From NCBI GenBank assembly GCA_963797675.1, contig CAWCQQ010000006.1, forward strand, positions 372,001 to 436,000: 64,000 nt of DNA, given 5' to 3'. The stretch is from DASQPR01 sp963797675. Lineage in GTDB: Bacteria > Actinomycetota > Actinomycetes > Mycobacteriales > Micromonosporaceae. The notes beneath the pieces are model-generated. The model saw only the letters and a program-made list of their open reading frames with translations. It ran no database searches and had not been told where the DNA came from. The position numbers and the translations under genes were made by a program. Shown here one piece after another: positions 19,971 to 27,836 of this stretch (its first letter is position 1; each line of letters starts with the position of its first letter).

Positions 19971-20882
19971 CTAACGCCGGTCGCGCGAGTCCGGTCGCAA
20001 TCCGAGCGCAAGCCCCAGCATGACGATGCCGATGCCGAGCCACACCGCCGGCCGGGGGACCGGCGCGCCGAGCAGGACGCCGACCGCGGCGGCCGCGATC
20101 GGCGCCACGCCGGTCAGCAGCCCGGCTCGGCTCGCGCCGAGCCGCGTCACGCAGGAATACCAGCACACGAACGCGAGTGCGGTAACGCCGACCGCGAGGT
20201 ACGCGATCGCGAGCACGTCCTGCCGGTCCAGCCTCGCCGCGGCGGTCGGACCCTCGTGCCACAGCGCGAGCGCGGCGAAGCCGGCCGCCGCGAGCCATGT
20301 CGTGTGCACGGACACACCCCAGGGGCCGAGACGACCCAGCACCGGTACGGCCAACAGCGTGAACCCGGCCTCGCAGGCGAACACCACCACGGCCCACGCG
20401 ATGCCGACGCCGTCCGTGCGCCCGATTCCCTCGACGAGCCCGGCACCGGTGGTGACCAGCACGGCGGCCACCACGACGACCGGCCGTGGCCGATACCCGT
20501 GCTGCAGCGGGCCGATGATCGCGAACAGCAGAGGCACGCAGGCGACGGCAACGCCGATGACCGCCGGTTCGGCATGCGTGGATCCGCGCACCAGAGCGAT
20601 GTTGAACAGGATCAGGCCGAGACCGGTGACTCCCGCCAGCCAGAACCACTCGCGCCCGTGTGGCGCTGGGACGCGCTGGCCGGCCAACCGTCCGATGCCG
20701 GCGAGGATCGCGCAGGCCGCGGCGTAGCGGAGCGCTTGAGCGGTGAGGGCCGGCCCGCTCGACAGCACCGACGACACCGCGACGCTGCCGCCGACGCACA
20801 CCATCGCCACGACGCCGGGCAGCGTCGCGACCAGCGTGCCGGCCGTCGCCGGAGCACGCTCGGTTACCAGGAGATCGGTCAC
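19971..20882 (-). CDS. EamA/DMT-family exporter
   Basis: 303 residues. Ten hydrophobic segments in two EamA repeats, e.g. TLPGVVAMVCVGGSVAVSSVL, WFWLAGVTGLGLILFNIALV, VVVAAVLVTTGAGLVEGIG, WLAAAGFAALALW and AVWLGIGIVMLGLALGL. The family exports amino acids or metabolites. The GTG at 20882 is chosen because it has an AGGA site and leaves the regulator's operator free; ATG 20924 is an in-frame alternative 14 codons upstream. It is divergent from a MocR-type regulator (20940), a common pairing in which the regulator controls the exporter. Confidence 0.85.
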   Translation of the reverse strand: MTDLLVTERAPATAGTLVATLPGVVAMVCVGGSVAVSSVLSSGPALTAQALRYAAACAILAGIGRLAGQRVPAPHGREWFWLAGVTGLGLILFNIALVRGSTHAEPAVIGVAVACVPLLFAIIGPLQHGYRPRPVVVVAAVLVTTGAGLVEGIGRTDGVGIAWAVVVFACEAGFTLLAVPVLGRLGPWGVSVHTTWLAAAGFAALALWHEGPTAAARLDRQDVLAIAYLAVGVTALAFVCWYSCVTRLGASRAGLLTGVAPIAAAAVGVLLGAPVPRPAVWLGIGIVMLGLALGLRPDSRDRR

Positions 20883-20903
20883 ACTGCCATCCTGGCCGTC
20901 CGT

Positions 20904-20933
20904 TGGTATAGCTAACAGGACCATGGATACGCT
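20904..20933. promoter_or_regulatory. Tandem sites for the MocR regulator
   Basis: TGGTATAGCT (20904-20913) and TGGATACGCT (20924-20933) form a direct repeat, 8 of 10 identical, 20 bases apart, in the 57-base gap between the divergent EamA and MocR genes. Two helical turns between direct repeats is the usual spacing for MocR/PdxR dimers. Inferred, not proven. Confidence 0.5.
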
Positions 20934-20939
20934 GTTTAT

Positions 20940-22336
20940 GTGGACCAAGCCGCCGGATCGGACTTCCTGCAGCTGGATGCGGCAGGTGCCCCGCCGAAAC
21001 GGATGACCGGCTGGCTGGCCGATGCGATCCGGACCGCCGTCGTGGACGGTCGCCTGCCCTCCGGTACGGTGCTGCCGGCCACCCGTACGCTCGCCGGCGA
21101 TCTCGGCATCTCGCGCGGCGTGATCGTCGACGCCTACCGGCGCCTGGCCGACGAAGGCCTGGTCGCCGCCCGTGGCAGCGGTGGCACGCTGGTACTGCCG
21201 CAGGAGCCGGTCGCGCCGGTACGGCAGGCCGTTCCGTCCGACCCGCTCCGGCTGCCGCGACCGCCGCGCGACGGCATCGATCTCTCGCCCGGCGTGCCGG
21301 ATCTCTCCGCGTTCCCCCGCGCCGCCTGGCTGCGGGCCGAACGGAAGGTGCTCGACCACGCGACCCCGGCCGACCTCGGGTACGGCGATCCACGCGGGCA
21401 CCCGTGGTTGCGCCGGGAACTGGCCGGCTGGCTGACGAGGCTGCGCGGATTGCGTACGCACGCGGACGACATCCTCGTGGTGTCCGGCGTTGCCCAGTCG
21501 CTCGCGCTGCTCTGCCAGGTGCTGCGCGCCGGCGGCGAAACGGCGATTGCGGTCGAGGAGCCCGGATCGCGTGGCGCTCGGGACGAGATCGTCCACTGGG
21601 GACTGCGCCCGGTGCCGATCGGGGTGGACGACCAGGGGATCCGGGTCGATGACCTGGTCGCGAGCGGGCTGCGGAGCGCCGTACTCACGCCGGCCCATCA
21701 GTTCCCGACCGGCGTCGTGCTGGCGCCGCAGCGGCGGCGGGCGCTGCTGGAGTGGGGCGGGCTGGTGATCGAGGACGACTACGACGCGGAGTACCGCTAC
21801 GACCGGGCACCCGTACCCGCGCTGCAGGCGTCGGCACCGGACCGGATCGCGTACACCGGCAGCACATCGAAGACGCTGGCGCCGGGGCTGCGGATCGGGT
21901 GGCTGATCCCGCCGCCCCGGCTGCATGAGGACCTGCTCACCGCAAAGCATGCGAGTGATCTGGGCTGCTCGGCGATCGTGGCGCTGACACTCGCCCAACT
22001 GCTGGCCAGCGGCGACTACGACCGGCACGTCCGGGGTGTCCGGGCACGTCAGCGGCGACGTCGGGATGCGCTGCTGGCCGGGGTCCGGGAGTTCCTACCG
22101 CAGGCGCACGTCCAGGGCGTGGCGGCCGGTCTGCACCTGCTCATCACGCTGCCCGGCGACATCGACGACGCCGACCTCGCGGTACGCATCGGCGCCGTGG
22201 GCGTCACCGTGCACCCGCTGTCGTGGCATCGGCAGCGCCCCGGGCCGCCGGGCTCGTCCTCGGGTACGCGGCGAACGCGCCGGATCGCCTGCACGAGGCG
22301 GCCCGGCTGATCGCGACCGTCGTCGCTCACAGGTGA
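20940..22336 (+). CDS. MocR/PdxR-type regulator: GntR wHTH plus aminotransferase-like domain (frameshift near C-terminus)
   Basis: About 465 residues. GntR-type winged helix at residues 20-90 (GWLADAIRTAVVDGRLPSGTVLPATRTLA, then SRGVIVDAYRRLADEGLV). A fold-type-I aminotransferase domain follows: DLGYGDPRGHPWLRRELAGWL, NxxP-like TPAHQFPTG, EDDYDAEYRYD and the PLP lysine in YTGSTSKTLAPGLRIGW. In MocR proteins PLP or an amino acid adduct is the effector. The frame changes near 22244, consistent with one lost base: the true end is probably LGYAANAPDRLHEAARL up to the TGA at 22334, not the Arg-rich tail of the uncorrected frame. GTG start. Probably regulates the divergent EamA exporter. Confidence 0.88.
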
Positions 22337-22390
22337 GGGCCGGTCGAACGGTGGTATCCGAGCATAACCGTGATCGCGTAGCCTCTTTCC

Positions 22391-23182
22391 GTGTCCGACA
22401 CCGAAGATGTCCAGCCGGTCGACTTCGTCGATTGGATGTCCGCCGAAGTTCCGGAGCTGGCCGATGCCGGCAAGCGGGTGCGGCGCCAGCGTCCGCCGCG
22501 TACCCCGCGCGCGAAGGCGCAGCCCGGCCGGCGGTTTCGCGACCGGCGCGGCGTCAAGCCGGCGATCGCGCTGATCGTGGTGGCGGCTATTCTGGCCAGC
22601 CCGTTCATCTTCGACCGGCTGCGGCAGCCGAGCCGGTCGTCGGCGACGACAGCCGAGCCGACGTCACCGCTGGTGCAGCCGTCGGCGCAACCGGTCGACG
22701 TCGAATTCCCGCTGACCATGGTCGCCTCCACCACGACGTACCGCCGGATGGCCGTCTCCGCATCCACCGACTGTGCGGCGGCGGTGGCGGTGTCCGACGC
22801 GTTCAAGGCGGCCGTCATCGGCAACGGCACATGCAACTCCATCCGGATGGCGCTCTATGTGGACAGCCAGACCCGTCTGCGAATCACGGTCTGTCTGATC
22901 GAGATGGCCGGAAACGACGACGCGTTCGACGTGATGACCGGCGCGACCGGAAACGTGGACGGGACGACCTTCGGCTTCCTGCGGTCCGACTCGCCGCTGC
23001 CGCCGGGGGACGGGCCGGTATACGCCGGCGGTGTGACGTCGTACGGCCGCTTCGTGATCTTCACCGCCGAGCAGTTCTTCCAGGGCGTACCTCGCGACGG
23101 AGCACTGGTGACCAGCGCCTCACGGACGATCGGCGGCAACGTGGCGCTGGCACTCGGTGGTCGGCAGCCGGTCGGCTCCTGA
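22391..23182 (+). CDS. Single-pass membrane protein of unknown function
   Basis: 263 residues from GTG 22391. A basic, disordered N-terminus (about residues 1-55, including RRQRPPRTPRAKAQPGRRFR) precedes one membrane helix (KPAIALIVVAAILASPFIF, about 56-75). Next come a Ser/Thr/Pro linker and a C-terminal extracytoplasmic domain with three cysteines (TDCAAAVAVSD, NGTCNSIRMALYVD, ITVCLIEMAGND). The domain resembles the extracellular domains of other actinomycete membrane proteins but is not recognised. Type II topology is inferred. It follows the MocR gene but has its own start 54 bases downstream. Confidence 0.6.
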   Translation: MSDTEDVQPVDFVDWMSAEVPELADAGKRVRRQRPPRTPRAKAQPGRRFRDRRGVKPAIALIVVAAILASPFIFDRLRQPSRSSATTAEPTSPLVQPSAQPVDVEFPLTMVASTTTYRRMAVSASTDCAAAVAVSDAFKAAVIGNGTCNSIRMALYVDSQTRLRITVCLIEMAGNDDAFDVMTGATGNVDGTTFGFLRSDSPLPPGDGPVYAGGVTSYGRFVIFTAEQFFQGVPRDGALVTSASRTIGGNVALALGGRQPVGS

Positions 23183-23189
23183 GCATCCG

Positions 23190-23675
23190 CTACACCTGCG
23201 CCGCCGCAAGCGCATCGGCCCAGGTGGCGGCCAACGCGTCCAGATCGGCGAGGCCCGTCTCGGCGATCGCCAGCGCCGGCGCGTGTACGGTCGCACCGAG
23301 TTCGTCGAGTAGTTCGCTCAGCCGCCCGGCGGCCAGCGTGGCCTGCGTGTCGGAGCCGGCGGTGACCAGCGGGATCGCGGTCTTGCCCGCCAAGGCGTTG
23401 TGCGGCAACGCATCCAGCAGCACCTTCAGGATGCCGGTGTACGTCCCCTTGTACGTCGGGGTCGCCACCACCAGCACGTTCGCGGCCTCGATCGCGGCCA
23501 GCCCACCCCGGCGTGTGTCGTCGTCGGCGATCAGCAGCCGGTGGCCGAGCGCCGCGAGGTCGACGATGCGCGGTTCCGCCTCACCGAGACGCTCGGCCAG
23601 CAGGTAGCCGACGCTCGTCGCGAGCTGGTTCGTGCGAGACCCGACCCGCGGGTTCGCCGTGATGACGGTGATCAT
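23190..23675 (-). CDS. NADPH-dependent FMN reductase (MsuE/SsuE-like)
   Basis: 161 residues. A flavodoxin-fold reductase: N-terminal VITANPRVGSRTNQLA phosphate-binding loop, VVATPTYKGTYTGILKVLLDALP (the conserved P-x-Y-x-G-S/T-x-T/P-G-x-L-K flavin-binding motif), and PLVTAGSDTQATLAAGRL. It would supply FMNH2 to the neighbouring monooxygenase. Its ATG overlaps the monooxygenase stop as ATGA, so the two are coupled. In sulfonate operons of other bacteria this reductase-monooxygenase pair releases sulfite from organosulfonates under sulfur limitation. Confidence 0.88.
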   Translation of the reverse strand: MITVITANPRVGSRTNQLATSVGYLLAERLGEAEPRIVDLAALGHRLLIADDDTRRGGLAAIEAANVLVVATPTYKGTYTGILKVLLDALPHNALAGKTAIPLVTAGSDTQATLAAGRLSELLDELGATVHAPALAIAETGLADLDALAATWADALAAAQV

Positions 23676-24733
23676 GAGACTCCTAATCGAGGGATGACGC
23701 CTTCGCCGAACCAGTACGCCTCTTCCAGATGCGGATATCCGGAGAGGATGACGTGGTCGACACCGGCATCGCGGTATTCGCGGATCCGGTCGGCGACCTC
23801 GTCGAAGCTGCCGACCAGCGCGGTGCCGGCACCGCCGCGGACGAGGCCGAAGCCCGCCCACAGATTGGGGTAGATGGTCAGGTCGCCGCCCTGCAGTGCG
23901 GACATCCGGCGCTGACCCTCGGACTCGGATCGGGCGAACTGTGCCTGCGCCGCATCGACCGATGCCGGGTCGAGCCGCTCCAGGAGATCGTGCGCGACGC
24001 GCCAGGCCTTCTCGGCGGTTTCGCGCGCGATCACGTGCAGCCGGACGCCGTACTCCAGCTTTCGTCCCTGCGCGTCGGCCCGCGCCCGCACGGAGGCGAT
24101 GCGCGCGGCGAGCGCTGGCGGGGGTTCGCCCCAGGCCAGGTACACGTCCGCGTGCGCGGCGGCCACCTGCTCCGCAGCGGCGGACGCACCACCGAAATAC
24201 AGCCGGGGTACCGGCGACGGCGGCGTCGCCACGGTCGCACCCGCGATCCGGAAGTGCTCGCCGTCGAAGTCGTACGGTGTCCCGCTCCACGCACCGCGGA
24301 GGACCTGCATGAATTCCGCAGTCCGGGCGTAGCGGTCGTCGTGGCCGAGCCAGTCGCCGAATCGTTGCTGCTCGGCCGCGTCGCCGCCGGTGACGATGTT
24401 GAGCGCGACCCGCCCGCCGGACAGCCGCTGGAACGTCGCGGCCATCTGCGCGGTGAGCGTCGGGGTGGCGAGGCCCGGCCGGAGCGCGACGATGAACGTC
24501 AGGCGCCGGGTCGCGGCGATCAGCGCGGCCGTGGAGATCCAGGAGTCCTCGGACCAGGTGCCGGTCGGTGTCAGGACGGATTCGAAGCCGAGCCGTTCCG
24601 CCGCGGTCGCGACCTGCGTGAGGTAGTCGAGGTCGGGTGGGCGTCCGGCATCCGCGCCGCGCTCGGTGCGGTGACCGGCGCCGACGATGTCGCGGCCGTC
24701 GCCCGAGGTGGGCAGGAACCAGTGGAGGTGCAC
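23672..24733 (-). CDS. FMNH2-dependent monooxygenase, SsuD-like
   Basis: 353 residues. A luciferase-like TIM-barrel flavin monooxygenase close to alkanesulfonate monooxygenases: MHLHWFLPTSGDGR start, TWSEDSWISTAALIAATRR, FIVALRPGLATPTLTAQMAAT, GGRVALNIVTGGDAAEQQRF, DRYARTAEFMQVLRG, LYFGGASAAAEQVAA and VILSGYPHLEEAYWFGEGVIP at the C-terminus. The reaction is C-S cleavage of a sulfonate to an aldehyde and sulfite with FMNH2 and O2. GTG start at 24733. The paired reductase is encoded immediately downstream. No SsuABC transporter adjoins; the only importer nearby is the dipeptide-type system from 27837. Confidence 0.9.
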   Translation of the reverse strand: MHLHWFLPTSGDGRDIVGAGHRTERGADAGRPPDLDYLTQVATAAERLGFESVLTPTGTWSEDSWISTAALIAATRRLTFIVALRPGLATPTLTAQMAATFQRLSGGRVALNIVTGGDAAEQQRFGDWLGHDDRYARTAEFMQVLRGAWSGTPYDFDGEHFRIAGATVATPPSPVPRLYFGGASAAAEQVAAAHADVYLAWGEPPPALAARIASVRARADAQGRKLEYGVRLHVIARETAEKAWRVAHDLLERLDPASVDAAQAQFARSESEGQRRMSALQGGDLTIYPNLWAGFGLVRGGAGTALVGSFDEVADRIREYRDAGVDHVILSGYPHLEEAYWFGEGVIPRLGVS

Positions 24734-24750
24734 GGTACGGCCTTTCGTGA

Positions 24751-26055
24751 TCAGTGGTTGACGGCCAGGACCGGCGACGGCAGTAGTCGGTCGGCGAGCT
24801 GTTCGGCCTGGTCGCGGATTTCCGGGATGGCGGTGGATTCCCAGAGTTCGCCGCGCCGGTTGCTGCCGAGCGTCCACAGGCCGCCGACGGCGCCGTCGAC
24901 CCCGACGAGCTGACCGGCTGCCGTGGTGGCGAGGCCGATCGTGCAGGGGCCCGGGCGGGCGTACCCGGCGTGCAGCAGCGCCTGGATCAGGGGATCCGGA
25001 CATCGGCGCAGGTCGCCGTCCGGGCCGGTGGCGTTGACGATCCAGGTGTCCGGCGTCGCCGCGGCGATCGCGGTGGCGGCGTCACCGGTCGCGATCGTCA
25101 GCCGGCCGTCGGCGCGCATGGCCGTGATCGACGCGGCGACCGCCGGCGCCATCCGATGCCGGGCGACTTCCCATCGGCGCCGGTCGCGGTGCAGGAACGC
25201 CCGCTTGTCCCGGTCGTCGAAGGCCGTCCAGAGCCGCTGCGCGTGCGGCCGTACGCCGTCGACCGCGGGCCGCCAGTCGCCGGTACGCGCGACGGACGCG
25301 GCGATCCGGGTGCGCATCCGGCGTCGGAGGCCGGCGAGGTCGTACCGGCCGGCGTCGAGCGGCAGCGGGGTCGGCGCGAAACGCGTGTGTGCGGCCGGCA
25401 GCAGCCCGTGCCGGGAGATGGCGGTGAGGCGCCGGTCGCCGCGGCCGAGCGTCGTGGCGACGTCGACGGCGGTGAGGCCGGTGCCGATGATGAGCACGGA
25501 TGCGCAGGCCCCGATCCCGTCGAGCGCGCCGGGCTGCCAGGGATCGGCAATGTAGCGGGGCCGGTGGGTCGCTGCCGGGATCGGTGCCGGTGCGCCGACG
25601 CCGGTGGCGAGGACGACGTGCCGGCTGGTCAGCGTCGTGCCGTCGGAGAGCAGGACGGTCCAGCCGTCGCTCGTACGCCGGATGTCGACGGCCCGGGCGT
25701 GCACGTGCCGGGTGTGTACGAGCGTTCCGTTGAGCGCGTCGGCGGCGACCGCGGCGAGGTAGGCGCCGTAGACGGTGCGTCCGATGTAGTCGCTCGGCAG
25801 TGCCGGTGTGCCGCGCCGGGCCAGCCAGGCGACGAAGTGATCCGGCTGGTCGCTCCAGGCGCTGAGATTCGCCGTCCGTACGTTGAGCAGGTGACCCGGG
25901 TCGCCGGTCGCGTACGCGACTCCGCTGCCCAGCCGTGCGGCACCGGATTCGACGATGGAGACCCGGAGTTCTCGGTGGGCGATCCGGGCGAGATGTGCCG
26001 CGACCAGTACGCCGGCGGCGCCGCCCCCGATGATCGTCACGTCGTTGCTGCCCAT
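24751..26055 (-). CDS. FAD/NAD(P)-binding protein (NAD_binding_9 type)
   Basis: 434 residues, intact. FAD-binding Rossmann motif VTIIGGGAAGVLVAAHLARI at the N-terminus; a second NAD(P) motif VLIIGTGLTAVDVATTLG near residue 195; HVVLATGVGAP is the usual ATG motif before it, and WIVNATGPDG a second. Proteins of this family occur in sulfur-scavenging and siderophore clusters. The start lies 150 bases from the divergent Rrf2 regulator, and the SsuD-like gene starts 17 bases past its stop, so these three minus-strand genes form one operon. Likely an oxidoreductase or monooxygenase accessory acting on an organosulfur compound; substrate unknown. Confidence 0.8.
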   Translation of the reverse strand: MGSNDVTIIGGGAAGVLVAAHLARIAHRELRVSIVESGAARLGSGVAYATGDPGHLLNVRTANLSAWSDQPDHFVAWLARRGTPALPSDYIGRTVYGAYLAAVAADALNGTLVHTRHVHARAVDIRRTSDGWTVLLSDGTTLTSRHVVLATGVGAPAPIPAATHRPRYIADPWQPGALDGIGACASVLIIGTGLTAVDVATTLGRGDRRLTAISRHGLLPAAHTRFAPTPLPLDAGRYDLAGLRRRMRTRIAASVARTGDWRPAVDGVRPHAQRLWTAFDDRDKRAFLHRDRRRWEVARHRMAPAVAASITAMRADGRLTIATGDAATAIAAATPDTWIVNATGPDGDLRRCPDPLIQALLHAGYARPGPCTIGLATTAAGQLVGVDGAVGGLWTLGSNRRGELWESTAIPEIRDQAEQLADRLLPSPVLAVNH

Positions 26056-26073
26056 CAGAGATCACCCACTTTG

Positions 26074-26100
26074 CCTATCGACTTAGTAGGATAATACTGT
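26074..26100. promoter_or_regulatory. Candidate Rrf2 operator and promoter in the divergent sulfur intergenic region
   Basis: CCTATCGACTTAGTAGG at 26074-26090 has complementary ends (CCTA...TAGG, nine bases between), and is followed by an AT-rich GGATAATACT. It lies 19 bases from the FAD gene start and about 105 bases upstream of the Rrf2 gene, a good place for autoregulation and control of the sulfur operon. Prediction only. Confidence 0.4.
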
Positions 26101-26205
26101 CTCATACCCCAGAGGCAAAAGACACATCCGGGAGTCCTTTTGATATCGTCGATCTACCCAGCCTTCCGGCGCCATGCCGGGGACATCCATCGAATCGAAG
26201 GTTTG

Positions 26206-26655
26206 ATGCGCATTTCGGCACGAGCGGACTATGCGATCCGCGCGCTGATCGAACTCGCCGCCGACAGCGCGGCACCGTTGACCTGCGAGGGAATCGCCTC
26301 GTCGCAGGACATCCCGTACCGCTTCTTGAAGGCTGTCCTGGGTGACCTGCGGCGGACCGGCCTGATCCGCAGCCAGCGCGGCTGTGAGGGTGGCTACTGG
26401 CTGGGCCGGCCGGCCGCGGACATCTCGCTGGCCGACGTGGTCAACTCGGTCGACGGCGGCCTGATGAGCGTCCACGGCGAGAGTCCCGGACTCGGATATC
26501 CGGCGCCCGCACAGCGGATCGCGACGGTCTGGGAGGCGATCCGGGTCCGGACCGAGGAGATCCTGGCCGGCGTCACGATCGCCGACCTGCTGACCGACGA
26601 CCCGCGCGAATCGGCTGCGGTGCTGCTGATGCTGCGGGCCGGCAGCCATGTCTGA
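26206..26655 (+). CDS. Rrf2-family transcriptional regulator (sulfur/CymR-like context)
   Basis: 149 residues; ATG 26206 follows an AAGG site and begins the family's MRISARADYAIRALIELA. Winged-helix N-terminus, dimerisation helix (IATVWEAIRVRTEEILAGVTIADLL). The classical IscR/NsrR Cys triad is not present in the usual spacing (only TCEGIASS and RGCEGGYWL carry Cys), so an Fe-S cluster is unlikely; CymR, which senses cysteine status, also lacks it. Divergent placement from a sulfonate-type operon suggests it controls sulfur acquisition. Its stop overlaps the cupin start, so they are co-transcribed. Confidence 0.88.
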   Translation: MRISARADYAIRALIELAADSAAPLTCEGIASSQDIPYRFLKAVLGDLRRTGLIRSQRGCEGGYWLGRPAADISLADVVNSVDGGLMSVHGESPGLGYPAPAQRIATVWEAIRVRTEEILAGVTIADLLTDDPRESAAVLLMLRAGSHV

Positions 26656-27076
26656 CGATCACTGGCACGCGCCGCTGCGCCACATCCGCAACGCGGACCT
26701 GACCGGCCAGACGAACCAGACCACCGGCATGACCCGGCGCGAGGCGATCTCCGGTGCGACCGTCGGCTCGGCGAAGGTGTGGATGGGGGAGACGCATGTC
26801 GCGGCCCACACCGCGTCCGGCGATCACCACCACGGCGACGCCGAGACCGCGATCTACGTCGTCTCCGGGAATCCGGTGTTCGTCTTCGCCGAGGGTGACG
26901 CCGAGGTCCGGATCGAAACCGAGCCGGGCGACTACGTATTCGTCCCGCCGTTCGTACCCCATCGCGAGGAGAACCCGGGTGACGGTCCGGCCGTCGTGGT
27001 GATCGCGCGCAGCAGCCAGGAAGGCATCGTGGTCAACCTCCCGAGCCTGTGGACGCCGGTCCCGCCCGAGGCGTAG
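26648..27076 (+). CDS. Cupin-domain protein
   Basis: 142 residues. A single cupin barrel: motif 1 TASGDHHHGDAETAIYVVSG (His and Glu metal ligands), then VFVFAEGDAEVRIETEPGD, and motif 2 GDYVFVPPFVPHREENPG with the third His. The pattern is that of small metal-binding cupins of undefined reaction, sometimes linked to thiol dioxygenation or sugar binding. It overlaps the Rrf2 gene by eight bases and so belongs to the same sulfur-control transcript. Substrate not predictable. Confidence 0.8.
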   Translation: MSDDHWHAPLRHIRNADLTGQTNQTTGMTRREAISGATVGSAKVWMGETHVAAHTASGDHHHGDAETAIYVVSGNPVFVFAEGDAEVRIETEPGDYVFVPPFVPHREENPGDGPAVVVIARSSQEGIVVNLPSLWTPVPPEA

Positions 27077-27487
27077 CCGTGGTCGGTCATCGCGGCGGGG
27101 GAGCAGGGCACGGCGGTGGCCGACGCGGTGCTGCGGCGCCTGCGCGAGACGCTGTTCCTGACCGGCCATCCGCCGGACACCGCGGAACGCGTGCGCGAAA
27201 GCGTCTCGGGCGCAGCGGGCGTCGACATGCTCCGGCTGATCGCCGACATTGCGTCCGAGCGCGTACGGGCACGGCTCGAGCGCGACTGGGCGGAGACGCG
27301 CTCGCCGGTCCCGGAGATCGATGCCGTTGATGGCGAAGGTCCGCATCCCGGTCGGGCGAAGGAGTTCGCCACCGGACGCCGGTACGCGTTCCCGACGCTG
27401 CTGTTCGCCGCCGGCAACCGAAGGATCGTGGTCGCAGGCTGGCGGCCGTTGAGCGCGTACCTGGACGCGGCGGCCACGCTCCGCTGA
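27077..27487 (+). pseudogene. DsbA-family protein fragment (N-terminal thioredoxin part missing)
   Basis: The frame opens right after the cupin stop TAG (27074) and reads PWSVIAAGEQGTAVADAVLR then RLRETLFLTGHPPDTAERV, the helical insertion and C-terminal strands of DsbA-like/FrnE-like thiol oxidoreductases, ending KEFATGRRYAFPTLLFAAGN (cis-Pro loop YAFPTLL). The N-terminal CxxC-bearing half is absent. GTG 27116 could start a 123-residue protein, but without the active site it would be inactive as an oxidoreductase. It looks like a deletion that joined the cupin gene to the rest of a DsbA-like gene. Confidence 0.5.
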
Positions 27488-27500
27488 CGGTGTCCACGTA

Positions 27501-27560
27501 ACGATCGTGGGCTTGGTGTCGTTAAACGGCGCCGAATAACAGCACCAAGCCCACGATCGT
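27501..27560. repeat. 60-bp near-perfect palindrome
   Basis: ACGATCGTGGGCTTGGTG (27501-27518) is exactly complementary to CACCAAGCCCACGATCGT (27543-27560), and the intervening 24 bases are themselves mostly symmetric around GGCGCC (27528-27533). In total 26 of 30 positions pair around centre 27530.5. It could fold as a long stem (terminator of the cupin transcript) or be a large operator. No T-run follows. Confidence 0.8.
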
Positions 27561-27608
27561 GCTCGGCGGCGGCAGCGTCCCGGTTAATAAGACATATTCA
27601 GATGGCAA

Positions 27609-27637
27609 TTGACAACAACTCCACGCGATGCGCATCA
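27609..27637 (+). promoter_or_regulatory. Candidate promoter of the sulfur operon
   Basis: TTGACA at 27609-27614 and a weak GCATCA at 27632-27637, 17 bases apart, would place transcription start near 27643-27645, at the first base of the leader peptide. That would make the leader mRNA almost leaderless, which is common in actinomycetes. Confidence 0.4.
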
Positions 27638-27644
27638 TGGGCAC

Positions 27645-27719
27645 ATGACTTCGACCAACCCCGGCGTTCTCCGCCGGTACGTCGACCTTCGGCGTACGGC
27701 AAGCGCGCTCTGTCGCTAA
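27645..27719 (+). CDS. Putative leader peptide of a sulfur operon (24 residues)
   Basis: ATG 27645 to TAA 27717 encodes 24 residues ending RRYVDLRRTASALCR. Short peptides with a VDLxR...LCR ending are annotated in actinomycetes as leader peptides upstream of sulfur-assimilation genes (established knowledge, recalled and not searched here). The penultimate Cys codon would let ribosome stalling sense cysteine charging. The main operon starts 117 bases later, after a C-rich stretch. The gene is too short for usual gene calling. If right, this ties the otherwise ambiguous dipeptide-type transporter downstream to sulfur supply. Confidence 0.6.
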   Translation: MTSTNPGVLRRYVDLRRTASALCR

Positions 27720-27780
27720 TCAGCCCGCCCCCCGACCCGCACTGACGACCACACCTCATCTCCTGCTCCCGTATGCCCGC
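27720..27780 (+). promoter_or_regulatory. C-rich, G-poor stretch: candidate Rho utilisation site
   Basis: Between the leader stop and the binding-protein gene the plus strand is dominated by C (for example CCCGCCCCCCGACCC and CACACCTCATCTCC) with few G, unlike the flanking coding DNA. Such a bubble just past a leader peptide is what Rho needs, so cysteine-dependent stalling could expose or hide it. Inferred. Confidence 0.45.
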
Positions 27781-27836
27781 GTCGCGACATCGACGTGGGG
27801 CGATCCCGCGCGCCACATCTTGCGAAAGGCACGACC

